Shown here piece after piece: positions 1-5,979 of a DNA stretch of 10,761 nucleotides. This DNA is from JALZAA01 sp046727755. GTDB lineage: Bacteria > Actinomycetota > Acidimicrobiia > IMCC26256 > JACDBD01. The notes below the pieces were generated by a model. That model had not been told where the DNA came from and searched no databases. It saw only the letters and a program-made list of their open reading frames with translations. Position numbers and translations under genes: made by a program. The DNA lies in NCBI GenBank assembly GCA_046727755.1, contig JBKPDG010000097.1, positions 1-10,761 on the forward strand. Reading direction: 5' to 3'. Position 1 is the first letter of the stretch. Each line of letters opens with the position of its first letter.

Positions 1-372
1 GTCGGGGAGTGCATCGAGCACCGAGCCCACCGTGGGCATCTTGCCGTAGCGATCCCGGTAGACATCGAGCAACTCGGCGCGTTCGGGGACAGGCACGTCC
101 GCGACGTCGATCTCCTCCACGCGGCCGCGCTGGCTGCGGCGCGCGGTGTGCGAGGCCTCCAGGTTGCGGGCCCAGTCGCTCGCTCCCCGGTAGGAGACGA
201 GGTAGCGCTCGCCGTCGTGCTCGAGCACGGCGACGGGCGTTGTGTGCCAGCGTCCGCTGCGCCGGCCGGGCACAGACAGTTTCCAGAGCAGCGACGGCCG
301 GAAGAGCACCGACATGCGGTTGCCCACGTGGCGTTGCATGAACGGCGGCTTGATGTACCGACGTGTGTTCAC
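1..372 (-). CDS. DUF385/Ddn-like deazaflavin (F420)-dependent nitroreductase family protein, 3' end outside window
   Basis: Only the first 124 codons are present; the gene runs off the left edge. The protein has the N-terminal features of the actinobacterial DUF385 / deazaflavin-dependent nitroreductase family (split beta-barrel, FDOR-B/Ddn group). There is a basic stretch followed by GRRSGRWHTTPV (residues 36-47) and then YLVSYRGASDWARNLEA (57-73), the region that usually forms the cofactor pocket (G-R-x-S-G, then a W-x-x-N-L-x-A motif). Members typically use reduced F420 to reduce quinones, nitro compounds or other substrates; the substrate here cannot be told. The start is GTG at 370-372, with AAAGGAG on the minus strand (377-383) four bases upstream. 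That GTG lies in a GTGA overlap with the stop codon of an acyl-CoA dehydrogenase relic, so the gene was probably once the downstream member of a dehydrogenase operon. Family assignment is fairly secure; exact role is unknown. Confidence 0.8.
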   Translation of the reverse strand, partial: MNTRRYIKPPFMQRHVGNRMSVLFRPSLLWKLSVPGRRSGRWHTTPVAVLEHDGERYLVSYRGASDWARNLEASHTARRSQRGRVEEIDVADVPVPERAELLDVYRDRYGKMPTVGSVLDALPD

Positions 373-491
373 GGCGCTCCTTTCTCGGACGTGCCTCCCT
401 TCGGTGCCTGCTGCTTCATGTACCCGAACAGGTGCCCGGCGACCCGGCGGTGGATCTCCTCGGCGCCCTCGGTGATCCGGGATCGGCGGTG
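369..491 (-). pseudogene. C-terminal relic of an acyl-CoA dehydrogenase
   Basis: Reading the minus strand from about 491 to the TGA at 369-371 gives about 40 residues that align with the last 40 residues of the intact acyl-CoA dehydrogenase at 2401-3678. Shared blocks are HRR, RITEG, EEI, RRVAG, LFG and MKQQAPKG, so the fragment even retains the Glu of ITEG, which in the family is the catalytic base position. One codon is missing relative to the intact copy (EEIH-RRVAG versus EEIQMRRVAG). DNA similarity is also obvious, for example around ggtgatccgg, and stops abruptly near 492. Upstream, in any frame, I see no more dehydrogenase sequence; the promoter and gene of the ABM-like protein occupy that space. 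The relic's stop overlaps the GTG start of the oxidoreductase gene and the relic carries its ribosome binding site, which may explain why this piece persists. It is a paralogue remnant, not an exact recent copy. Confidence 0.85.
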
Positions 492-546
492 GAGAAGCCT
501 TGGAGCGGCGTGCGGTCGCTGCGATGATGTGGCCGTAAGAGAGGAG

Positions 547-552
547 AAGGAG
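547..552 (+). promoter_or_regulatory. Ribosome binding site of the ABM-like gene
   Basis: AAGGAG sits eight bases before the ATG at 561 and fixes that start. It lies just outside the edge of the acyl-CoA dehydrogenase relic, so the gene's leader abuts the presumed deletion junction. Confidence 0.7.
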
Positions 553-560
553 TCCAGCAC

Positions 561-854
561 ATGCGCCATTTTCGGGTTGCTTTGTACGACGTGACGTCGG
601 GCCCGGCCGACGAGGTCATCGAGATCGCCCGGGAAGGGTTCTTGCCGATCTTCGAGGCGCAGCCGGGCTTCGTGCGGTACGAAGTCGGTGAGCTCGACAA
701 CGGAGGCATTGCCTCGTTCAGCATCTGGGAGACGGCGAACGAAGCGCAACGAGCGGTGGAGCTCGCAGCTGAATTCGTCAGGGACAACCTTTCCACCCGC
801 GTGCGACTTCGCGAAGAGCACACCGGTGACATCGCCTGGGACGACCCGGCGTAG
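561..854 (+). CDS. Small ABM-like (dimeric alpha/beta barrel) protein
   Basis: A 97-residue protein with no signal peptide or membrane segment, so cytoplasmic. Its pattern, a first beta strand (FRVALYDV), a helix containing AREGFLPIFEAQPGF, then strands RYEVGELDNGG and IASFSIWETANEAQRAVELAAEFV, is that of antibiotic biosynthesis monooxygenase (ABM)-like ferredoxin-fold proteins. In these, P-G-F precedes the second strand and an aromatic strand (here FSIWET) precedes the last helix. Such proteins are usually homodimers acting as cofactorless monooxygenases, or proteins of unknown role. The C-terminal tail (about residues 78-97) is acidic and not recognisable. A strong ribosome binding site supports the ATG. 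It is divergent from the oxidoreductase gene and convergent with the HATPase-GNAT gene, with a 44-base gap. A long open frame on the opposite strand is a GC-rich shadow. Fold assignment is moderately confident; activity is unknown. Confidence 0.72.
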   Translation: MRHFRVALYDVTSGPADEVIEIAREGFLPIFEAQPGFVRYEVGELDNGGIASFSIWETANEAQRAVELAAEFVRDNLSTRVRLREEHTGDIAWDDPA

Positions 855-898
855 CGCCGCCCGGCAGAGGACTGTTTCGCTTCCCGCGGTGGGCTACG

Positions 899-2347
899 TC
901 AGCCGCGAACGCGAGCCTTGTCGTCCAGTACTCGGTGCCTCAGCGTCTCCGCGAATGTCGAGTCGCAGATGACGTCCTCGAGCTCGACCTGCTCGGAATC
1001 GAGCAGCTGCAGCCGGAGGTAGTCGTGGCCGTCCCGGCCGTGAAGAACAAGGCCCGCAACGAAGAAGCCGAGCTCGTTCAGCTCGACCGTCGCCTCGTTC
1101 ACATCGGCCACAGCCATCAGGTCGACGTCGGCGTAGGCGACGTCGACATGCTGCGAGAGCAGGTGGTGCACAGCCCCCTTCACGGCCGAGCCGGCCTCCC
1201 CCTCTACGCGCCGGAGCCGTAGGAAGCCGAGGGACCGCGGCTCGTCGATCTCGACAGTGAGCGCCTCGCCCTCGAACGGAGCCGGCCGGGTCCGAGCTTC
1301 GATCGCGAGGCCAACGTTCGTGTACAGGCCCTCGAGCAGTTCGCGGTACGAGTCCGGCAAAGCGACATGCCGTGGCTGCTCGTCGAAGACCCGGTACGAG
1401 CGCAGTGTGGCCGTGCGTCTTCTCGGCCCCTCCCCACCCAATCCGCGCATCGTCGTTTGCGCCGGGACCATGCCGAGCTGGAGTGCAGTCTCGTACGCGC
1501 CGTTCGAGCGCTCGACGCGCTGACTGAAGGGATGGATGGTGACGGCATCGCCGAAGACCGAAGCAAGCCCGCGCTCGATCGCCGTGTCGAGGGTGTGCTC
1601 GGACAAGCGGCCGAAGACACCGAGGCCGCGATAGGCGGAGTGGACGACGGCGGCGCCGGACTCGGCGGACGAGACACCAGGGAGCGGCATCAGCGCGGAA
1701 TGCCCGATCACTCGTCCGTCGTGGAGGGCGATCGTCGACAGCAACCCACCGGACGCGAGCGCCGCCATCAAGTACCGCGGCCGGTAGAAGTCGGCGTGCA
1801 CGTAGCTCAGGTGGTAGTTCTCGTACAGGAGCTGGGCGATCGCCTCCGCGTCCTGAGGAATGGCCGCCCTCACCTCGATCGCGTCAGACGCTGTTCCCTC
1901 TGCCGGCGCGCGCCTGGGCACGGCGTCGATGTGGTGCCACCTCGCCGGTCCCTCCCCACCTGAGCGGACGGCCACCTCGGCCGTCAGCCGCTTCCCGTCC
2001 GAACCGAGGTTCGTCAGCAGCACGTCGCGGGCGTCAGGAGCCAGAGCGGCGAGCGGCTCCGGCAGCGGCCCGAACTCGCCTCCGGCGCTCGTCAGCGGCA
2101 GGCCCCAGTCATGCACGACGACCTGAACCGACCCGTCACCCACCTCGAGGGTGACCTCGATCTCGCCGAGATCGTCGTCCGGGTACGCGTTGTCGAGCAC
2201 AAAGCCGACGAGTTTCTCGACGACCGCGCCGAGCCGTCGTTCGTCCTCGGCGGGGATTCCGACAGCGGCTGCAAACGCGGGGATCAGAGCTTGGACCAGC
2301 GACGGCGCGCTCCCGTCGCTGAGGACGGTGACCCTTACCTTCGACAC
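899..2347 (-). CDS. Fusion protein: RsbW-like HATPase domain plus GNAT N-acetyltransferase and C-terminal GNAT-like region
   Basis: This 482-residue protein has at least two parts. Residues 1-130 resemble the anti-sigma-factor kinase (HATPase_c_2, RsbW/SpoIIAB) domain: the helix VVEKLVGFVLDNAYP (42-56) followed by GEIEVTLEV and then HDWGLPL (79-85), matching the family's E-x3-N...HAYP and D-x-G-x-P elements. E44, A54-Y55-P56 and D80-x-G82 are kept, but by this alignment the Mg-binding Asn is Gly48, so ATP hydrolysis or kinase activity is doubtful. Residues 157-310 form a GNAT acetyltransferase domain with the acetyl-CoA signature YRGLG at 239-243. The remaining 170 residues, including ELGFFVAGLVLHG and DYLRLQ, look like a degenerate second GNAT-type fold. 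GTG at 2345-2347 is the first start in this frame that leaves only domain-like sequence, though no good ribosome binding site is visible. The gene follows the acyl-CoA dehydrogenase by 53 bases on the same strand, so co-transcription is likely. Target and signal are unknown. Confidence 0.75.
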   Translation of the reverse strand: MSKVRVTVLSDGSAPSLVQALIPAFAAAVGIPAEDERRLGAVVEKLVGFVLDNAYPDDDLGEIEVTLEVGDGSVQVVVHDWGLPLTSAGGEFGPLPEPLAALAPDARDVLLTNLGSDGKRLTAEVAVRSGGEGPARWHHIDAVPRRAPAEGTASDAIEVRAAIPQDAEAIAQLLYENYHLSYVHADFYRPRYLMAALASGGLLSTIALHDGRVIGHSALMPLPGVSSAESGAAVVHSAYRGLGVFGRLSEHTLDTAIERGLASVFGDAVTIHPFSQRVERSNGAYETALQLGMVPAQTTMRGLGGEGPRRRTATLRSYRVFDEQPRHVALPDSYRELLEGLYTNVGLAIEARTRPAPFEGEALTVEIDEPRSLGFLRLRRVEGEAGSAVKGAVHHLLSQHVDVAYADVDLMAVADVNEATVELNELGFFVAGLVLHGRDGHDYLRLQLLDSEQVELEDVICDSTFAETLRHRVLDDKARVRG

Positions 2348-2400
2348 GCCAACAGGCGATGGTAGACGCCGAGTTCCGGCTACGCCTCCACACGACGGCC

Positions 2401-3678
2401 TTACTGGTTGCCGGGGGTGACTCCTTTGGGCGCCTGTTGCTTCATGAACCCGAACAGGTAGCCCGCGACTCTTCGCATCTGGATCTCTTCGGAGCCCTCG
2501 GTGATCCGGTAGCGGCGGTGGTGGCGGTAGATGTGCTCGAACGGCTGGTGGCGGGAGTAGCCCAGGCCGCCGAAGACCTGCATGGCGCGATCGGCGGCCT
2601 CGCAACAGAGCCGGTTGGCCCAGTAGTTGCACATCGACACCTCCTTGGAGACGGAGAAGGCGCCGTACTCGTCCATCTTCCACGCGGTCTGGAGGATGAA
2701 CGTCCTGAGCATCTCGCACTGCGTCACCAGTTCGACGATCGGGAATTGGATGCCCTGGTTGTGCGACAGCGGCTTGCCGAACGGCGCCCGCTCGTTGGCG
2801 TAGGCGATCGCACGGTCGAGGCAGAACTCAGCGGCGCCGAGCGACGAGGCCGCCTGCCGGATGCGGTTCTCGTTGAAGAACAGCTGCACCACGCCGAGCC
2901 CCTTGCCCTCGCCGCCGAAGACCGCCGAGTCCGGCACGCGCACGTCCGTCAGCCGGACGTGGGCGTGGTCCGTCGGCATGTTGAACGTCCACAGGAACTC
3001 GACGACCTCGAAGCGCGGCGTGTCCGTCGGCACGAGGAACGCCGTGATGCCCCGGGCGTCACCGGCGTCCCCCGACGTGCGGGCGAAGATCAGCTCGTAC
3101 GGCGCCCGGTGCATGCCCGTGCTCCACGTCTTCTCGCCGTTGATCACCCACTCGTCACCGTCGCGGGATGCGGTCGTCTCCATGTGGGTGGCGTCGGAGC
3201 CGTGGTCGGGTTCGGTGATGCCGAACGCGAAGCCGCTCGTCCCCTCGAGCAGCTTCGACACCCACTCGGCCTTCTGCTCTTCGGTGCCGTGGTGGAGCAT
3301 CAGCAGCAAGCCGACGTTGTTGCCGACGATCGACGACTCGTTCTGCAGGTCGTTGTGCAATCCGAGCCCCTTGCGGGCGAGGTGCTCCCGGATGACGGCC
3401 ATGCCGAGGTTCGTGCCATCCCGACCGCCGTACTCCTTCGGGAACGCGTACCGGTAGTGGCCGGCGGCGTCGGCCCGGCGCCGCATCTCCGCGAGCAGCG
3501 CCTCCCACTCCTCGTTCGGCAGGCCGCCCCGGTCCCAATCCGTCCGTGCGTCCTCCCGCCGGTGGTCGAAGAACCTCTCGTTGTCGTCCTGGGCTTGGAG
3601 GGGCTTGATCTCGCGGTCGATGAAGTCGTCGAGCTCGGCGAGATAGTCGACGAGCTCCCGCGGCAGTTCGAAGTCCAC
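2401..3678 (-). CDS. Acyl-CoA dehydrogenase family flavoprotein
   Basis: A full-length 425-residue acyl-CoA dehydrogenase (FadE/ACAD family; usual length 380-430). It would catalyse FAD-dependent alpha,beta-dehydrogenation of an acyl-CoA in the cytoplasm, passing electrons to an electron-transfer flavoprotein. Visible landmarks are the N-terminal helical domain (1-120), GITEPDHGSD (153-162, the ACAD signature that contacts flavin and substrate), the middle beta domain to about 245, RAPFGKPLSHNQ (297-308), the helix VFGGLGYSRHQPFEHIYR (368-385) and RITEGSEEIQ (391-400). E394 lies where medium-chain family members carry the catalytic base. The final tail (FMKQQAPKGVTPGNQ) is shared with the relic at 369-491. 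GTG at 3676-3678 is preceded by GGAG at good spacing. The HATPase-GNAT gene follows 53 bases downstream. The substrate could be a fatty acyl, branched acyl or steroid side-chain CoA; the sequence does not decide. Confidence 0.93.
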   Translation of the reverse strand: MDFELPRELVDYLAELDDFIDREIKPLQAQDDNERFFDHRREDARTDWDRGGLPNEEWEALLAEMRRRADAAGHYRYAFPKEYGGRDGTNLGMAVIREHLARKGLGLHNDLQNESSIVGNNVGLLLMLHHGTEEQKAEWVSKLLEGTSGFAFGITEPDHGSDATHMETTASRDGDEWVINGEKTWSTGMHRAPYELIFARTSGDAGDARGITAFLVPTDTPRFEVVEFLWTFNMPTDHAHVRLTDVRVPDSAVFGGEGKGLGVVQLFFNENRIRQAASSLGAAEFCLDRAIAYANERAPFGKPLSHNQGIQFPIVELVTQCEMLRTFILQTAWKMDEYGAFSVSKEVSMCNYWANRLCCEAADRAMQVFGGLGYSRHQPFEHIYRHHRRYRITEGSEEIQMRRVAGYLFGFMKQQAPKGVTPGNQ

Positions 3679-3764
3679 GGCGTCTCCAGACAGTCAGGCG
3701 GACGGACCGTTCCCGGATAGTCGATCGCAGTTTGCACGCTGCCGCACGGTGACAGACTCGCGTC

Positions 3765-4127
3765 GTGGCACCGCAAGAGATCGACCGCTACTTGGCGACG
3801 CTGGACGAGCCGAAGCGGAGCACCCTCGAGGCACTGCGGAAGGCGATCATGGAGATCGTGCCGGGCGCGGAGCAGGCCATCTCCTACGGCGCGCCGGCCT
3901 TCAAGGTGCAGGGCAAGGCCGTCGCCGGATTCGCTGCCTCCAAGAACCACCTGAGCTACATGCCCCACAGCGGATCGGTGCTCGCAACGCTCGAGGACGA
4001 CACCGCTCCGTACGAGACGTCGAAGGGCTCACTGAAGTTCGCCATCGACAAGCCCCTCCCCAAGCGCCTGGTGAAGAAGCTCATCAGTGCGCGAATGCGC
4101 GAGCTCGGGTTGCCGCCTCGCCGTTAG
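3765..4127 (+). CDS. DUF1801 family protein (YdhG-like)
   Basis: A 120-residue cytoplasmic protein that matches the DUF1801 family along its whole length: an N-terminal helix pair (IDRYLATLDEPKRSTLEALR), then AEQAISYGAPAF (35-46), GFAASKNHLSYMP (55-67), YETSKGSLKF (83-92) and a C-terminal helix following DKPLPKRLVKKLI. Relatives such as Bacillus YdhG have been called iron-chaperone-like, but function is poorly established and I assign none. GTG at 3765-3767 is the best start; no Shine-Dalgarno sequence is visible, so the mRNA may have a very short or no leader. It is divergent from the acyl-CoA dehydrogenase across an 86-base spacer. Its TAG stop (4125-4127) overlaps the TAA stop of the opposite-strand hydrolase gene (4126-4124). 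Confidence 0.85.
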   Translation: MAPQEIDRYLATLDEPKRSTLEALRKAIMEIVPGAEQAISYGAPAFKVQGKAVAGFAASKNHLSYMPHSGSVLATLEDDTAPYETSKGSLKFAIDKPLPKRLVKKLISARMRELGLPPRR

Positions 4128-5287
4128 GACCCCTCGGCGCTCGCGACCATCTTGCCGTAGGTGCCGAGCACCTTGCCCGAGTAGCCCCGGTCCGACGCCC
4201 ACTTGCCGCCGCCCATATGCCGCCACGTCGGCGCCGAGCCCGTGCCGCCGAAGCTGCGGTAGGCGCTCTCGGGGTCGCCGCTCCACCAGTACGGCGACGC
4301 CGGGTTCACGAGGGGACCGCCGCCCGCGTAGGCCTTCAACAGCTGCATCTGGGCGCGGATCCCGTCGAGCGCGGTCGGGAAGCGATTCTGACCGCCGCAG
4401 CTATCGCACGCGCCAAGGCCGGAGAAGTTGTTCTCGCTGCCGCCGGCGCTGAACCCGCCCGTCTCGATGTACGCCTGCGCGAACGCGACGTCGCCGCGGA
4501 CGTTCTCGGCCGTGCCTTCGTCGACGAACATCTGCGCGATCTGCTCGAGGGTCACGCCGGCCGACAGCCGAGGTGACGAGCCGGTTGAGCGCAGCCACGC
4601 CGCCATCTCGGTCGCATTGAGCACGGTCAGGCCCATCACCGGCTCGCCCGCCGCCCGCAGCGGCGCGAGCTGCTCGGCGATCTCGACTCCCCGGGCGATC
4701 TTGGCGATCTTCTGCTCGGCGTCCGCCTTCTCCCGCTCGAGGCGGGGGATGTCGTCATCGAGCTCGGTACGCCTCTTGTCGAGATCGACCTGTTCTTGTT
4801 GCTGCCGGTCCGCTTGCTCGTGGAGCTCCGCGGCACGCCTCTCGTAGTACTTGTCGGCGGCTTCGTTGAACTTCGTCTTGCGCCCCGCGTCCATCGGTTC
4901 GCTGGTGTCGAACACACTGAGCCCGCCGGTCGGGTCGGTGTTCTTGTAGAGGGCAACCGCCCGCCGGGTGACCTTCGAGCGCAGCGCAGCCTCCTCGGCG
5001 CGGGTTGCCGAAATGGTCTGGGCCAGCTCGCTGATCTGCGCCCGCGCCTGCTCGCGCTCGGCGACCGCCTGCTCGTAGCGGCTCAGGGCCGCAGCGGCAT
5101 CCGCCTGTGCGCGCGCCAACCGCTCGGGGGCGCTGGAGGCGGGAGCCTCCTGGGCCGACGCCGCCGGTGTGAACGCCAGCAACACCATCGAGACCGCGCC
5201 GAGGAGCGCGACGAACACAAGCGCGGTGCGCGCCCACCGCCGGCGCACACGCGGACTCGAATGAGGCAAGGAGAGCACGCGTTCCAT
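4124..5287 (-). CDS. Secreted peptidoglycan hydrolase: coiled coil plus GH73-type glucosaminidase domain
   Basis: A 387-residue exported protein. A basic start (RVRRRWAR) leads into a hydrophobic helix (about 21-40) and an A-S-A signal peptidase site (43-45), so Sec export is likely. Residues 53-212 are strongly charged, Ala/Glu/Gln/Arg-rich coiled coil, interrupted near 113-140, resembling the regulatory N-terminal halves of RipA- or PcsB-like wall hydrolases. Residues 243-385 look like a GH73 glucosaminidase: VTLEQIAQMFVDEG, then FAQAYIETGGF with the probable catalytic E275, then NNFSGLGACDSCGG, where C294 and C297 could pair after export, and aromatic-rich repeats SPYWWSG and PTWRHMGGGKWASD. 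Such enzymes cleave the glycan strand during growth or cell separation, with the coiled coil often giving autoinhibition or docking. ATG at 5285-5287 is chosen; an in-frame GTG at 5276-5278 is an alternative. The 3' end overlaps the DUF1801 stop codon. Confidence 0.82.
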   Translation of the reverse strand: MERVLSLPHSSPRVRRRWARTALVFVALLGAVSMVLLAFTPAASAQEAPASSAPERLARAQADAAAALSRYEQAVAEREQARAQISELAQTISATRAEEAALRSKVTRRAVALYKNTDPTGGLSVFDTSEPMDAGRKTKFNEAADKYYERRAAELHEQADRQQQEQVDLDKRRTELDDDIPRLEREKADAEQKIAKIARGVEIAEQLAPLRAAGEPVMGLTVLNATEMAAWLRSTGSSPRLSAGVTLEQIAQMFVDEGTAENVRGDVAFAQAYIETGGFSAGGSENNFSGLGACDSCGGQNRFPTALDGIRAQMQLLKAYAGGGPLVNPASPYWWSGDPESAYRSFGGTGSAPTWRHMGGGKWASDRGYSGKVLGTYGKMVASAEGS

Positions 5288-5552
5288 CAGGGATATGTCG
5301 ACCCTCAGGTCGGTATCGATGACGGGCGCCGCTCAAATCCCGCTCCGCCTACGGGCGCCGCCAGGCCGGGAACGCTAACAGCCGGAGCCCGCGAGATTCC
5401 ACGCGGCCGGGGCGCCGGGCCCAGGACCGTGGCAGACCCCTATGGGCCATTTGCTCGATCCGGTTTGTGCGTCAATCGGTCAGGGGAGCAAGACGGAGAA
5501 GCCCGATACACGGGGACGCGGCACACCGCGCAGGAGCAAAGGGGGGAGTCGA
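5288..5552. other. Divergent intergenic region between wall hydrolase and putative lipoprotein genes
   Basis: These 265 bases must hold the promoters for both flanking genes. On the hydrolase side, CGACC-TGAG-GGTCG can form a 5-bp hairpin ending about 10 bases before the ATG, and the 11-mer acgggcgccgc occurs twice, at 5322-5332 and 5351-5361. The minus strand also carries GGAAT followed after 16 bases by GTT, only loosely like an ECF-type promoter. On the lipoprotein side, CGCGG-CACA-CCGCG (5517-5530) can form a hairpin just upstream of the ribosome binding site. I found no match I trust to a known riboswitch, including the c-di-AMP (ydaO) element that precedes some actinobacterial wall-hydrolase genes. 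Confidence 0.4.
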
Positions 5553-5960
5553 ATGCGCTACGCGCGCATGGGCTTGTTGGCACTCGCCGTCGTCGGACTG
5601 GTCGTCGGCAGCGCGTGTGACGACGAGACGCAGGACGAGGCCGAGGAAGCTGTCGAGGGGGCCAAGGAGAAGGCCGGAGAAGCCGGTGCCCGCGCCAGTG
5701 CGGAGGCGTTCCGTGTCTCGCTCAAGGCGCAGGACACCGACGATGCGACCGGTGGTGTGCGGAACGTCGAGGCGCTCCGGGCGGCCGCGGACGATCTGCC
5801 CGGGGATCCGGACATCACCGGGATCGCCGACGCGGATGGCGATGGCCGTGACGACGACGGGTACGTCCAGGCGGACGTGGGTGACGAGAGCGCGTGCGTC
5901 ACCCTGCCCGAGACCGGTGACGACATCGACGTGTCAGGCGGCGCCTGCCCGGCAAGCTGA
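5553..5960 (+). CDS. Small acidic exported protein, putative lipoprotein
   Basis: A 135-residue protein I do not recognise as a named family. The start MRYARMG plus a hydrophobic run to residue 20 and GSAC at 19-22 look like a lipoprotein signal peptide, although the -3 position is Gly rather than the usual Leu/Val/Ile, so lipidation at C22 is probable rather than certain. The mature part opens with an Asp/Glu/Ala/Lys-rich helix (23-50). It then has a region containing DADGDGRDDDG (93-103), which resembles the acidic calcium-binding loops of exported proteins, and ends in SACVTLPETGDDIDVSGGACP, where C115 and C132 could form a disulfide. ATG at 5553 is backed by GGGGGGAG four bases upstream; an ATG at 5442 in the same frame would add an unconvincing Arg/Pro-rich extension. 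It is convergent with the next gene across 19 bases. Confidence 0.7.
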   Translation: MRYARMGLLALAVVGLVVGSACDDETQDEAEEAVEGAKEKAGEAGARASAEAFRVSLKAQDTDDATGGVRNVEALRAAADDLPGDPDITGIADADGDGRDDDGYVQADVGDESACVTLPETGDDIDVSGGACPAS

Positions 5961-5979
5961 CGAGCGTCGTACGTGGGGG

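Noticed and set aside
492..821. Extension of the dehydrogenase relic as a 150-residue minus-strand protein
   Set aside because: Upstream of 492 it is antisense to the ABM-like gene, shows no dehydrogenase similarity, and has no sensible ribosome binding site.
2348..2719. A 5' extension of the HATPase-GNAT gene to an ATG inside the dehydrogenase gene
   Set aside because: The added 124 residues are Arg/Pro/Leu-rich out-of-frame dehydrogenase sequence with no domain; GTG at 2347 begins right before the recognisable domain.
2359..3720. A 453-codon open frame on the plus strand opposite the acyl-CoA dehydrogenase
   Set aside because: Its translation has no recognisable domain and mirrors the codon pattern of the dehydrogenase on the other strand, which is unmistakable; long antisense frames are expected at this GC content.
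5288..5460. A c-di-AMP (ydaO-type) riboswitch upstream of the wall hydrolase
   Set aside because: I looked for the conserved GGGGGA, GGGUGAAUC and ACAGCUAAC segments on the minus strand and found only chance fragments in the wrong order.
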